Source of the DNA: CATOSK01 sp034423195
Lineage (GTDB): Bacteria; Chloroflexota; Dehalococcoidia; Lucifugimonadales; UBA3495
Direction: 5' to 3'
DNA length: 64,000 nucleotides
Assembly: GCA_034423195.1 (NCBI GenBank)
Contig: DAOUIZ010000024.1
Span: forward strand, 41,729 to 105,728
The notes beneath the pieces are model-generated. The model was not told the DNA's origin. It ran no database searches and saw nothing but the letters and a program-made list of their open reading frames with translations. Both the position numbers and the translations under genes were made by a program. Positions 16,855-25,698 of this stretch are shown one piece after another (the stretch's first letter is position 1; each line of letters opens with the position of its first letter).

Positions 16855-17481
16855 TTGAAACCAGACAACGCCGCGGACCGCTATCCTCATCTCACCGTAG
16901 GAGTCCTGGCGGTCCAGGGAGATTTCATCGAGCACATAGCTATTCTGGGCCGCCTGGGTGTGGCCGGGCGGGAAGTCCGTCTGCCGGAACAGCTCGATGG
17001 GCTCGACGGCCTGATAATCCCCGGCGGAGAAAGCACCACCCTCAGCCGGTTGATGAGCCTTTACGGCCTCCGCGAACCCGTGGCTCAAATGGCCCGGGAA
17101 CACAAGGCGGTGTGGGGAACGTGCGCGGGAATGATCATGATGGCCCATGAAATCACCGAGGAAGACCCCGTCCCGTTGCAGCTGATGGACATCGGGGTCC
17201 AGCGCAACGCCTTCGGCCGCCAGGTGGACAGCTTCGAGCAGGACCTGGACATCGCAGACTTCGACTCTGCCCCTTTCCACGCCATCTTCATCCGCGCCCC
17301 CGTTATCATCCGTGTTGGTGACGACCTCAAAGTGTTGGCCCGGCTCCCCGACGGACGCCCGGTGGCCGTGCGCCAGGGCAGCATGATGGCCACCTCCTTC
17401 CACCCCGAGTTGACCGGCGATCTCCGCTTCCACCGGTACTTCCTCGACTTGGCTGCCACGCCTCCCGGGACCCGCCAATGA
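16855..17481 (+). CDS. pdxT: Pyridoxal 5'-phosphate synthase glutaminase subunit PdxT
   Basis: 208 residues. It hydrolyses glutamine and channels ammonia to PdxS. The class I glutamine amidotransferase triad is C90 (WGTCAGMI), H183 and E185 (SFHPELTGD), with the PdxT-specific GGESTTLSRL loop at 58-66. The start is a TTG at 16855; no in-frame ATG exists before the first conserved strand (VGVLAVQGDF), and the ribosome site is poor, so the exact start is uncertain. Its stop overlaps the next start (ATGA, 17478-17481). Confidence 0.94.
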   Translation: MKPDNAADRYPHLTVGVLAVQGDFIEHIAILGRLGVAGREVRLPEQLDGLDGLIIPGGESTTLSRLMSLYGLREPVAQMAREHKAVWGTCAGMIMMAHEITEEDPVPLQLMDIGVQRNAFGRQVDSFEQDLDIADFDSAPFHAIFIRAPVIIRVGDDLKVLARLPDGRPVAVRQGSMMATSFHPELTGDLRFHRYFLDLAATPPGTRQ

Positions 17482-18428
17482 ACCAGCAGTTCCGCGTCAG
17501 CGACGTATTGCGGGGAGTAGCCTTGAACGCCCCCACCGGGCCGAACCTCGCCAGCTCCGATGGTGGCCGCCAGGCCCAGACGGGATTGGCGCTCTGGAAA
17601 CGCCTGGTCTGGGAACAAAAGCACCGCCTCACCATCGTCGACTGGAACGGGATGCGTTTGGACGGCCTGGTTTCTGCCCGCACTGCCACCGGCCGGGTCT
17701 TCCAGGTCGATCATCTGCATCTCCCCCGCCTTCAATCCAGCAACGGGGCCGGGCCGGGCACCTCGAACAGCAAAGAGGAACTCGGGTCGGCGGAGCCGTT
17801 GCGCCTGTTGGAATCCCTGGTCAAACTCGCCGGCTCCCGGGGTGCGGATCGCTTGTTCCTCCGCCTGCCCAGCGGCTCTCCCGCTCTCCGCCTGGCCCAG
17901 CAGACGGGTTTCTTTCCATATTTCCAGGAAATCCAATGGGAAGGGGATGCCCCGGAGCCCTCCCTGGACTCCCAGCAAACATCCTCCCTGTTTTCCGTCA
18001 GGCAGTCCGAGGACGAACACAGGCTGTTCCAGCTGTTCTCCGACTGCACCCCGGCTCCCATCCGCCTGGCCGTCGGGGTGACCCTGGAACAGTGGCAGGA
18101 CTGGCAGTCCCTCTGGCCCCGCCAACGGCAGGAATGGATAGGCAGCGCGGAAGGCCGAATTCGGGGCTGGGTCGCGTTGTCCCACAGCAATAACGCCGTG
18201 GAAGCCAGGCTGATGGCCCAGCCCGATTGGCCGGAAATGACCACCCTTTTGATCATGCTGGCCACGGAAAGCCCCGGGCCCCACCGGTGGCTGGTGCCCG
18301 ATTACCAGGTCCAGGTCAGCGAACGGCTGCACGCCATGGGATGGCGGGAGACCACCCGGTATAACATGCTCATAAACCGGGTTGCCGTGCCGGTGGAATC
18401 TCCCGGCATGGCGCCCGTGGAGGCCTGA
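17478..18428 (+). CDS. GNAT-like acetyltransferase-related protein
   Basis: A 316-residue protein whose C-terminal half resembles GNAT folds: LLESLVKLAGSRGADRLFLR with SPALRLAQQTGFFPYFQEI (the 'neighbour-residue then F/Y' pattern) and a closing ERLHAMGWRETTRYNMLINR. No perfect acetyl-CoA loop (Q/RxxGxG/A) is evident, so activity is uncertain. It overlaps pdxT by 4 bp and touches the AAA ATPase gene, so it is translated with both. I infer a GNAT relative of unknown substrate; a structural role is possible. Confidence 0.65.
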   Translation: MNQQFRVSDVLRGVALNAPTGPNLASSDGGRQAQTGLALWKRLVWEQKHRLTIVDWNGMRLDGLVSARTATGRVFQVDHLHLPRLQSSNGAGPGTSNSKEELGSAEPLRLLESLVKLAGSRGADRLFLRLPSGSPALRLAQQTGFFPYFQEIQWEGDAPEPSLDSQQTSSLFSVRQSEDEHRLFQLFSDCTPAPIRLAVGVTLEQWQDWQSLWPRQRQEWIGSAEGRIRGWVALSHSNNAVEARLMAQPDWPEMTTLLIMLATESPGPHRWLVPDYQVQVSERLHAMGWRETTRYNMLINRVAVPVESPGMAPVEA

Positions 18429-18429
18429 A

Positions 18430-20067
18430 TTGGCGACGGTGGAACGGTCGGTGAAAGGGGAGTTGGATGTGCTGCTGGAGGTGCTGCCTGCCAGGATTGC
18501 CGCCGAGCTTCGGGAGCGGGACGACATCGACGAGCTTCTCGAGGTGGTGCTCGATCTGGGCCGGGCCCCGGAGGCCCGTTTCCTGTCCGGCGACCTGCAC
18601 CTTGACCAGGAAGAAGTCAGCCGCGGAGACCTCGATTACGTCACCACCAAAATCGGCGATTTCGGCGACGACAACCGGGCCGGCATCGAGCGCACTCTCC
18701 ATCGAATCTCCGCCATACGCAACCGGAAGGGACAGGTGGTCGGGATCACCTGCCGCGTGGGGCGTGCCGTCTACGGCACCATCAAGATCGTCGAAGACCT
18801 CGCCTTCTCCGGCAAGAACATTCTGCTCCTCGGACGTCCCGGAGTTGGCAAGACCACCATGCTGCGGGAGATGGCCCGGGTCCTGGCCGACGATGCCCTC
18901 AAGCGCGTCATCATCGTTGACACCTCCAACGAAATCGCCGGGGACGGCGACGTTCCCCATCCCGCCATCGGCTACGCCCGCCGCATGCAGGTCAGCACCC
19001 CCACCGCCCAGCACAGCGTCATGATCGAGGCGGTCGAAAACCACATGCCCCAGGTCATCATCATCGACGAAATGGGCACCGAGCAGGAAGCTTCCGCCGC
19101 CCGCACCATCGCCGAGCGGGGAGTGCAGCTCATCGGCACTGCCCACGGCAACACCCTGGACAACCTGATCCTGAACCCCACCCTCTCCGACCTCATCGGC
19201 GGGGTGCAGACCGTGACCCTGGGAGACCAGGAAGCCAGGTTCCGAGGCACCCAGAAGACGGTGTTGGAGCGCAAGGCGCCCCCCACTTTCGACGTGGTCG
19301 TCGAGATCCAGAACTGGGAGCAGGTCGCCGTCCACGAAGACGTTGCCCAAGTCGTGGACCAGGCTCTGCGCGGGTACCAGATCATCCCGGAAATTCGCTC
19401 CCTTGGACCTGAAGGCGAGGTCCAGCGCACCCAAGACTCGCCCCGCCGCAGCGAAGGAACGCCTGCCCCGTGGTCGGCGGGTAACTCCACCCGGGCGCAG
19501 CGCTATCCCCAAGAACCCCTGCCCGCCTCCTTCTCCGCCGACAGCGAGCCGCAGAAACGTCTCGATGAGCGGGTGTTCCTCTTCGGGGTGGGACGGGACA
19601 AGCTGGAGGCTGCCCAGGCCGAAAGCAAGATATACCTGGATATCGCCAACGAACTCCGGCGCTCCACCATGGTCGTCACCACCAAGACCCACTACCGGCG
19701 CGGCGCCCAGCTGGTGAGGGTGGCCGAATCCAGCGGGACGCCGGTGTATGTCCTCCGCAAGAACACCGTCCCTCAGCTCATTGACTTCCTCCGCACCCTC
19801 GCCCGCGAGAGGGGACTGGATGCCGGACCCGCCCGCCGCGCCGACCCCGACAGCCATGCCGACGTATCCAAGGCATCCCTGGAAGAAGCCTTGCAGGAAG
19901 CGGAGTCCGCCGCCGAGCGGGTGCTGGGTGGTGAATTCAGCGTCCAGTTGGCTCCCCAGCGCCCCTACGTCCGGCGGCTCCAGCACTTGCTGGCCGAACG
20001 GTTCAGCCTGGCGTCCACCAGCAAGGGGCGGGAACCCGAACGGTCCGTGCTAATCTACCAGCCCTGA
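18430..20067 (+). CDS. R3H domain and AAA ATPase protein (SpoIIIAA/Ycf45-like)
   Basis: 545 residues from a TTG at 18430, chosen because GGAGG lies 7 nt upstream and the previous gene stops 1 bp before; an ATG at 18382 would overlap that gene by 47 bp. Walker A is GRPGVGKTT (about residues 135-143), Walker B VIIIDEMG. The AAA core is of the SpoIIIAA/Ycf45 type. After a linker, residues about 390-460 form a second conserved domain (VFLFGVGRDKLEAAQAESKI; VYVLRKNTVPQLIDFLRTL), and the C-terminus (LQHLLAERFSLASTSKGREP) is an R3H single-stranded nucleic acid binding motif. Role is unknown; RNA or ssDNA handling is inferred. Confidence 0.87.
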   Translation: MATVERSVKGELDVLLEVLPARIAAELRERDDIDELLEVVLDLGRAPEARFLSGDLHLDQEEVSRGDLDYVTTKIGDFGDDNRAGIERTLHRISAIRNRKGQVVGITCRVGRAVYGTIKIVEDLAFSGKNILLLGRPGVGKTTMLREMARVLADDALKRVIIVDTSNEIAGDGDVPHPAIGYARRMQVSTPTAQHSVMIEAVENHMPQVIIIDEMGTEQEASAARTIAERGVQLIGTAHGNTLDNLILNPTLSDLIGGVQTVTLGDQEARFRGTQKTVLERKAPPTFDVVVEIQNWEQVAVHEDVAQVVDQALRGYQIIPEIRSLGPEGEVQRTQDSPRRSEGTPAPWSAGNSTRAQRYPQEPLPASFSADSEPQKRLDERVFLFGVGRDKLEAAQAESKIYLDIANELRRSTMVVTTKTHYRRGAQLVRVAESSGTPVYVLRKNTVPQLIDFLRTLARERGLDAGPARRADPDSHADVSKASLEEALQEAESAAERVLGGEFSVQLAPQRPYVRRLQHLLAERFSLASTSKGREPERSVLIYQP

Positions 20068-20139
20068 CCTCGACGGATCAGGGACAGCGCCCTTCACCGG
20101 GCAGTTCCCGGCTCTTCCAGCCTTCCCCCGGCACACAAA

Positions 20140-20176
20140 AATAATCTCCGGCGTTTTTGGAACGCTGGAGATTATT
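20140..20176. terminator. Bidirectional terminator hairpin
   Basis: AATAATCTCC (20140-20149) and GGAGATTATT (20167-20176) are perfect inverted copies, extended inward by GGCG/CGCT with a wobble. T-rich sequence flanks the stem on either strand. It lies between two convergent genes and can serve both. Confidence 0.8.
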
Positions 20177-20230
20177 CTCAACCTGGCCGGATATTCCCCC
20201 TGCCAGGGTTGTAGGTTCTCCCCTCGCCCG

Positions 20231-21301
20231 CTACGGGGCCGCGGATCCGGCAGCCAGCCCGGGAAGCACCCAGAGACTCAGTGCGGAATCGAGCCCATTG
20301 CATTCGGAGAAGAGCAGGTCCCGCCGGACGTGACTCGGCCCACCCGCGTCCCCCCCTTCCCCGGCTTCTACCGCAAAGCACCGTCCAGCGTCGGCGCCCC
20401 GGATCAAGCCATCGTCCCGGATTTCAAACTTCTGCTGGGGGTCGTCCGAGCAGGGCAGCAGGATCAAAGCCCCCCCTGAAGCCTGTACGCAGCGTTCGAA
20501 CGCTTCCATATAGAGCTGGCCCTCGGCCGGGTAATTCCAACGGAACATCTGGTCTTCCGCTCCGGGCTTGCAGGTGTGGGCCTGGAGCGGGGCGTCGAGG
20601 ATGACGTCAGTCCCTTGCCCTAGTACATCCACGCAGTACAGCTCCGGTTCGTCCAGCGGATCGATCAGCTGCAACGCCGACCGTTGGCCGGCACCCAGCT
20701 CCGGTTCCGGGGTGGCCGGTTCCGGAGTGGGAGCAGGAGTGGGTACCGGCGTAGCCGTGGGCGTTGGCGTCGCATTTCGCTGTAGTTCCGCCAGGAACTG
20801 TGTGGCCTGCTGGTTGGTAATCCTGCCAGCGTCCAGCCAGGCAAACACTTCCCTGACTGTCCGTGGCTTGGGAACGGGAGTTGGCGTCGGTGTCGGCGTC
20901 GGTGTCGGCGTCGGCGTAGCCGTTGGTGTTGGTGTCGGTGTCGGAGGCAAAGCGGTGGGGACCGGAGTCGCCGTCTGCGGCCTGAAACGCACCACGTCGG
21001 GAATTCCTCCCGCCGCCAGCGTCGGCAGCACCAGCGGCAGCTCCTCGGCCCCCGCCGCCAGCGGAATGTCCACCACCAGCGCTTCGGTCTCTTCCTGTGA
21101 CAGCCAGAGCGTTACACCCAACACGGCCAACACGAAAATCGCCGCCCCAGCCACGGTGAACAGGCTCATCGTGAAGACAGAGAATGCGGTCAGCCCGATG
21201 CGCCGCCAACTCCAGCCGGGCAGCACCTCCCGGTCCCACATACCCCGCTCGCGTTGGGGCGGGGCTTCCCTGCCTGCGTTTTCTCCCGGTTCCTCAGCCA
21301 T
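20231..21301 (-). CDS. Membrane-anchored protein with Thr-Pro linker and ricin-type lectin-like domain
   Basis: 356 residues. A cytoplasmic N-terminus of about 30 residues precedes one transmembrane helix (SLFTVAGAAIFVLAVLGVTL, about 45-65). Then follow about 60 extracellular residues, a long Thr-Pro linker (about 115-145), a short helical segment (VREVFAWLDAGRITNQQATQ) and a second TP-rich linker. The C-terminal 130 residues (YCVDVLGQGTDVILDAPLQA; QMFRWNYPAEGQLY; KFEIRDDGLIRGADAGRCFA) resemble a ricin B beta-trefoil, with several cysteines. The design suggests a surface lectin held away from the membrane. Ligand and partners are unknown. It converges on the R3H gene. Confidence 0.75.
   Translation of the reverse strand: MAEEPGENAGREAPPQRERGMWDREVLPGWSWRRIGLTAFSVFTMSLFTVAGAAIFVLAVLGVTLWLSQEETEALVVDIPLAAGAEELPLVLPTLAAGGIPDVVRFRPQTATPVPTALPPTPTPTPTATPTPTPTPTPTPTPVPKPRTVREVFAWLDAGRITNQQATQFLAELQRNATPTPTATPVPTPAPTPEPATPEPELGAGQRSALQLIDPLDEPELYCVDVLGQGTDVILDAPLQAHTCKPGAEDQMFRWNYPAEGQLYMEAFERCVQASGGALILLPCSDDPQQKFEIRDDGLIRGADAGRCFAVEAGEGGDAGGPSHVRRDLLFSECNGLDSALSLWVLPGLAAGSAAP
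20868..20955. repeat. Thr-Pro linker coding repeat
   Basis: Reiterated GGCGTC/GGTGTC hexanucleotides encode the Pro-Thr run on the minus strand. Low-complexity, likely to vary in length among strains. Confidence 0.7.
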
Positions 21302-21383
21302 GCCCGCCTTCTGTCACAACCCCGCCCTCAGCCGACCTTCCTGAAACACTGGGGCGGCCCTTCGGAAAGGTCCTCGCCCCTTG

Positions 21384-23336
21384 CTACTCTTCGTCCCCAT
21401 ACTGGGCTTTCAGCGACTCCACCACCGCCGGGTCGGCCAGGGTTGTGGTATCTCCCAGGGCGCGCCCTTCCGCCACGTCCCGCAGCAGACGGCGCATTAT
21501 CTTCCCGCTGCGTGTCTTGGGAAGCTCCGCCGCGAAATGGATGTCGTCGGGGCGGCAGATGGGGCCGATCTTGGTAGCGACGTGCTGCTTCAACTCGGTG
21601 ATCAATTCGTCGGAAGCCGCCACGTTCTCCTTGATCGTCACGAAGGCCACGATGGCCTGACCCTTGATTTCGTCGGAGCGGCCGATGCAGGCGGCCTCGG
21701 CTACCTTGGAGTTGTCCACCAGGGCGCTTTCCACTTCCATGGTGCTGACCCGGTGCGCCGCCACGTTGATGACGTCGTCCACCCGGCCCAGGATCCAGTG
21801 GTAGCCGTCCTCGTCAATCTTGGCGCCGTCGCCGGTGAAGTAGATGTTTTCGTACTTCGACCAGTACTGCTCCCTGAACCGCTCGTCGTCCCCATAGATG
21901 GTCCGCAGCATCGACGGCCAGGGCCGCTTGATTACCAGATACCCGCCCCCGCCTGGGCCCACCGAGTTCCCCGCCTCGTCCAGCACATCCACCTCGATAC
22001 CCGGGAAGGGATGGGTTGCCGAACCCGGTTTGAGCGTGGTCACCCCCGGCAGCGGCGTTATCAGGATAGATCCCGTCTCGGTCTGCCACCAGGTATCCAC
22101 CACCGGGCAGCGTCCCCCGCCAATGTTCTGCCAGTACCACACCCACGCCTCGGGATTGATCGGCTCCCCCACGCTGCCCAGCAGGCGCAGGCTGGACATG
22201 TCGTGCCGGTTGGGGTGCTCCTCTCCCCACCGCATGAAAGTGCGGATGGCAGTGGGAGCGGTGTACAGGATGGTGCAGGCATACTTCTCCACGATGGCCC
22301 AGAACCGGTCCCGGTCGGGATAGTCGGGCGAGCCTTCGTACATTACCGACGTGGCCCCGTTGGCCAGCGGGCCGTACACGATGTAGCTGTGCCCCGTCAC
22401 CCATCCAATGTCCGCCGTGCACCAGTAGACGTCATCTTCCTTCAGGTCGAAGATCCACTTGGTGGTCGCGTGGGTGCCGGTCAGGTATCCGCCGGTGGTG
22501 TGGACGATGCCCTTGGGCTTGCCGGTGGTGCCGCTGGTGTAAAGCATGAACAGCATGTCTTCGCTGTCCATCTGTTCCGGCTCGAAGGTCATCGGCTGAT
22601 TCGCCATCAGGTCGTGCCACCACACGTCGCGGCCCTCGACCATCCGGTCATCGGAGGTGCCCGTGCGCCGGACCACCAGCATCTTCTCGATGGGCGTGTC
22701 GCCCGTCACCGAGTCGTCCGCGTTCTGCTTCAGGGGCACGACACCGCCCCGCCGGTAGCCACCATCCGCTGTGATCATCACCCTGGACTGGGAATCGTTG
22801 ATCCGGTCCCGCAGCGAGTCTGCGCTGAACCCTCCGAACACCACGCTGTGGGCCGCCCCGATGCGGGCGCAGGCCAGCATGGCGATGGGAAGCTCCGGCA
22901 CCATGGGCAGGTAGATGGTCACCCGGTCGCCCTTGGACACCCCCAGGCTCTTCAGCCCGTTGGCCGCCTTGCACACCTCGCGGTACAGGTCCTGGTAGGT
23001 GTAGACCGCCCAGTCTCCCGGCTCGCCCTCCCAGATAATGGCGGCCTTGTTCTTGCGGGCCGTCTTCAGGTGCCGGTCGATGCAGTTGTAGGAGACGTTA
23101 AGCTTGCCGCCCACGAACCACTTGGCGAAGGGAGGATTCCAGTCCAGCACCTGGTCCCACTTCTGAAACCAGTCCAATTCTCCAGCCAGTCCAGCCCAGA
23201 AACCCTCCGGGTCCTGGCGGGCACGCTCGTAGATTCCCGCGTCCGGCATATTTGCCTGTTCTGCAAACTGGTTGGGGGGAGGGAAAACCCGGTCTTCCTG
23301 GAGCAGGGCCTCGATGCTGCCGGTGTTCTCTACCAT
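21384..23336 (-). CDS. acsA: Acetyl-CoA synthetase (AMP-forming)
   Basis: 650 residues from the ATG at 23336 (MVENTGSIEALLQ); a longer frame upstream lacks family sequence. It activates acetate to acetyl-AMP and then acetyl-CoA. Visible motifs are the P-loop-like YTSGTTGKPKGIVHT, the WVTGHSYIVYGPL and WWQTETGS substrate regions, the adenylate hinge region FTGDGAKIDEDGYHW, and the C-terminal catalytic lysine K612 in TRSGKIMRRLLR, which is the known acetylation-control site in this family. Length is standard. It supports growth on acetate or recycling of overflow acetate. Confidence 0.95.
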   Translation of the reverse strand: MVENTGSIEALLQEDRVFPPPNQFAEQANMPDAGIYERARQDPEGFWAGLAGELDWFQKWDQVLDWNPPFAKWFVGGKLNVSYNCIDRHLKTARKNKAAIIWEGEPGDWAVYTYQDLYREVCKAANGLKSLGVSKGDRVTIYLPMVPELPIAMLACARIGAAHSVVFGGFSADSLRDRINDSQSRVMITADGGYRRGGVVPLKQNADDSVTGDTPIEKMLVVRRTGTSDDRMVEGRDVWWHDLMANQPMTFEPEQMDSEDMLFMLYTSGTTGKPKGIVHTTGGYLTGTHATTKWIFDLKEDDVYWCTADIGWVTGHSYIVYGPLANGATSVMYEGSPDYPDRDRFWAIVEKYACTILYTAPTAIRTFMRWGEEHPNRHDMSSLRLLGSVGEPINPEAWVWYWQNIGGGRCPVVDTWWQTETGSILITPLPGVTTLKPGSATHPFPGIEVDVLDEAGNSVGPGGGGYLVIKRPWPSMLRTIYGDDERFREQYWSKYENIYFTGDGAKIDEDGYHWILGRVDDVINVAAHRVSTMEVESALVDNSKVAEAACIGRSDEIKGQAIVAFVTIKENVAASDELITELKQHVATKIGPICRPDDIHFAAELPKTRSGKIMRRLLRDVAEGRALGDTTTLADPAVVESLKAQYGDEE

Positions 23337-23684
23337 GACGCTGCCTCCATCCTGGCGATGCGATGCGGGGGTTGACGGTGCTAAAGTTAGCGGAAGGGTC
23401 CGCCGGTTGGAAAAGGGCCGTCTCCCTGGCCGCTCGGACACGGCGGTATGTTGCGGCTGAACGCCGTCCACCACCTTTTTGTAACACGGAGCGCGGGTTG
23501 TTGTAAATGCGGAACCGGCCCGTCCGCGGCGCCAGGGGTGAGGGGGCTGTTTCCCCGATCGTCCTATTCCTGAACGTCCTGCACCCGGTTTGGGGAAGGG
23601 GCAAATGTAGCAACCGACCCGATCTCTCCGAAGGCCAATTCCGGGCGGGGCGAAACCAGCGGGGTTCCGGCCTGTCCACGAACG
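23337..23684. other. Intergenic region without identifiable features
   Basis: 348 bp between the acetyl-CoA synthetase and Uma2 genes, both on the minus strand. Open frames here lack ribosome sites and protein-like composition. I see no promoter or hairpin of note. Confidence 0.5.
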
Positions 23685-24416
23685 TCAGGACTGCCGACGG
23701 CGTTCCAGCTCCGCTTCCAGTTCCCGGACCCGCGCTTCGGCCTGGAGGCGAGCCTCCAGCTCGGCATTCGCCCGGGTTTCGGCGGCGTCGCGGGCCTGCA
23801 GCGTTTCGGCGTGGGTTTCCAGGTAGCGTTCCGCTGTTGGATCCCACCAGCGGAGCTTTCCATTCTCCCAGCAAATGGTCAGGCCAAGGACCTCGCTACG
23901 GCCCCAGAAGTTGTCCTCGTCGGTCTCCACTATGCCGATAGGGCGGTAGGCGCCGTCGATCAGGGCGTCCCCGGCCAGGCTCTGGAAGTGGAAGCGCCCG
24001 CCGGAAGGGTCGTAGCGCCAGTATTCCGCAACGCCGTACTCCTCGTAACCGGCCCGCTTGCCCTGGTCGTCCCGTCTGCCCGTGGTGTGCGATGCCACTT
24101 CCAGGACAAAGTCGGGGGGCCTGCCCTGGACATCAATGGAGTACCCGCGCCGGGCGATGACGTCCGCCACGTCCACATCGAAAGCAATCATCAGGTCGGG
24201 GATCAGAAAGCCTTCCCTCTGCCCATGACGCCAGCCGAGGGGTGTTTCACACAAGACCAGGGTGGTATCCGAGCCGCCGAAATGCTGGTGCAGGCTGGTC
24301 ATATATCCCGGCTGGTACAGGTAAAGGGGGTTGTTCATGTCCTCACGGGGCGGGAATTCGGGGAAGCGCCCGTCCGGCCTGGCGGCGTTGGCCTGTTGCA
24401 ACTGCTCGGTGGTCAT
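23685..24416 (-). CDS. Uma2 family (DUF820) putative restriction-like endonuclease with coiled-coil tail
   Basis: 243 residues. The PD-(D/E)xK-like core of Uma2 proteins is seen as FLIPDLMIAFDV, PPDFVLEVASHTTGRRD and KRAGYEEYGVAEYWRYDP, giving the Asp, Glu and Lys expected of the active site. Residues about 205-243 are a charged coiled coil (AETRANAELEARLQAEARVR). Such proteins are abundant in cyanobacteria and Chloroflexota and are of uncertain role, perhaps linked to mobile elements. GAGGAACGCC precedes the ATG. It stands alone, divergent from the oxyanion transporter. Confidence 0.87.
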   Translation of the reverse strand: MTTEQLQQANAARPDGRFPEFPPREDMNNPLYLYQPGYMTSLHQHFGGSDTTLVLCETPLGWRHGQREGFLIPDLMIAFDVDVADVIARRGYSIDVQGRPPDFVLEVASHTTGRRDDQGKRAGYEEYGVAEYWRYDPSGGRFHFQSLAGDALIDGAYRPIGIVETDEDNFWGRSEVLGLTICWENGKLRWWDPTAERYLETHAETLQARDAAETRANAELEARLQAEARVRELEAELERRRQS

Positions 24417-24500
24417 GGCGTTCCTCGTGGTGCGGGAAGAGGGACTGAATGGCGGTATTATACGGGTTTTCGCTACTTCATGCGGCTGCCCAGCACGGAG

Positions 24501-24529
24501 TTGACAGTGTTTTATACCCGGTTTAGACT
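24501..24529 (+). promoter_or_regulatory. Promoter upstream of the PhnD-type transporter operon
   Basis: TTGACA (24501-24506), 17-bp spacer, TAGACT (24524-24529). The predicted transcript would start near 24536, leaving a leader of about 257 nt. Confidence 0.55.
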
Positions 24530-24535
24530 TTCCGG

Positions 24536-24792
24536 CGTGTTATCCGCGAAAGTTCTTTCCATGGCACTCCGGCGCGTCTCCCACCTCATCGCAGCCGGCT
24601 TCACTTGAGCCCGGGACCGCGGGGCCTGTACTGACGGGCGGTCCCCAGGGCAAACTCGCCGCTGAGATTCCCCTCCAGCGATTTTCTTAACCAGACCCTC
24701 CGCAGTCACGCTCCAGGTAATCCGTCGGACTACCATGCAGCCATGCGCCTTCGCGCGTTCGACTGCTTGCCACATTTATCGGAGGGTCTATT
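24536..24792 (+). promoter_or_regulatory. Long structured leader before the oxyanion transporter operon
   Basis: The leader contains a perfect 8-bp stem, GGGACCGC (24613-24620) with GCGGTCCC (24638-24645) around a 17-nt loop, and ends with GGAGG before the GTG at 24793. The length and stem suggest cis-regulation, but I cannot match it to a known riboswitch class. The rest of the 376-bp gap 24417-24792 holds only the promoter above. Confidence 0.4.
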
Positions 24793-25698
24793 GTGTCAAT
24801 CCTGCGTTTTAGTTCTTTCCTTGTAATCCTGACCGCCGTTTCTCTCGCCCTGTCCCTCGCCGCCTGTTCAGGTGCATCCGGGGCGGACGAAGCACCGACG
24901 CTCAAGGTCGGTGGAATTCCCGACCAGGACACGGCCCGCCTTGCCCGCCGGTACGAGGCTTTTTCCAAGTACCTCTCCGCTGAACTGGATGTTCCTGTGG
25001 AGTTCGTTCCCAGCGTGGACTATGCCGCAGTGGTTACTGCCTTCTCACAGGACCAGCTGCAACTGGCCTTCTTCGGAGCATTGACCGGAGTGCAGGCCCG
25101 CCTGCAGAATCCCGGCGCCGTCGCCATTGCCCAGCGGGAATACGACGCCGCCTTCCACTCCAAGCTGGTTGCCCGGGCCAACCTCCCTCTCAACTCGCTG
25201 GAGGAGCTGAAAGCGCAGGCAGGGGATTTGACTATCACCTTCGGCAGCCCCAACTCCACATCCGGCCACCTGATGCCCCGATACTTCATAGGGCAGGCTG
25301 GGATCAATGTAGCCGCCGATTTCCGGCAGGAACCAAACTTCTCCGGCTCCCACGACACCACCTGGCAACTGGTGGAAAGCGGGGCCTTCGACGTGGGCGC
25401 GCTGTCCGACGTCGTCTGGGAACGGGCGGTACGCGAGGGCACGGCGGACACGAGCAAGGTGAGGGAGTTCTACACCACTCCCGCGTACTACAACTACAAC
25501 TGGACAGCCCAGGGCAACCTGGACGAAGTCTACGGTGAAGGCTTTACGGACAAAATCCGGCTGGCCCTGCTGGACCTGAATCCGGAAGAGCACGGCGAAA
25601 TCCTCGACCTGTTCAGCACAGAGAAGTTCATCCCCACCAAGAACGACAACTACCAGGCCATCGAGGACGTGGCCCGGGAACTGGAAATAGTCAAGTGA
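24793..25698 (+). CDS. PhnD-type substrate-binding lipoprotein (phosphonate/phosphite/putative selenate class)
   Basis: 301 residues, GTG start with CGGAGG upstream. A lipobox (SLAAC, lipidated C25) ends the signal. The mature part follows the PhnD periplasmic fold: LKVGGIPDQDTARLARRYEA, VDYAAVVTAFSQDQLQLAFF, the anion-binding loop FGSPNSTSGHLMP and DVGALSDVVWERA. The pattern VPSVDYAAVVTAF with AQREYDAAFHSK and the ending IPTKNDNYQAIEDVARELEI resembles the subgroup usually labelled putative selenate-binding; that is recalled from family knowledge and not decisive. Phosphite or phosphonate are alternatives. It heads a four-gene operon. Confidence 0.88.
   Translation: MSILRFSSFLVILTAVSLALSLAACSGASGADEAPTLKVGGIPDQDTARLARRYEAFSKYLSAELDVPVEFVPSVDYAAVVTAFSQDQLQLAFFGALTGVQARLQNPGAVAIAQREYDAAFHSKLVARANLPLNSLEELKAQAGDLTITFGSPNSTSGHLMPRYFIGQAGINVAADFRQEPNFSGSHDTTWQLVESGAFDVGALSDVVWERAVREGTADTSKVREFYTTPAYYNYNWTAQGNLDEVYGEGFTDKIRLALLDLNPEEHGEILDLFSTEKFIPTKNDNYQAIEDVARELEIVK

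Noticed and set aside
17085..18527. 480-residue minus-strand open frame
   Set aside because: Lies antisense to pdxT and the GNAT-like gene.
21381..23375. 664-residue plus-strand open frame
   Set aside because: Antisense shadow of acetyl-CoA synthetase, whose motifs are all intact on the minus strand.
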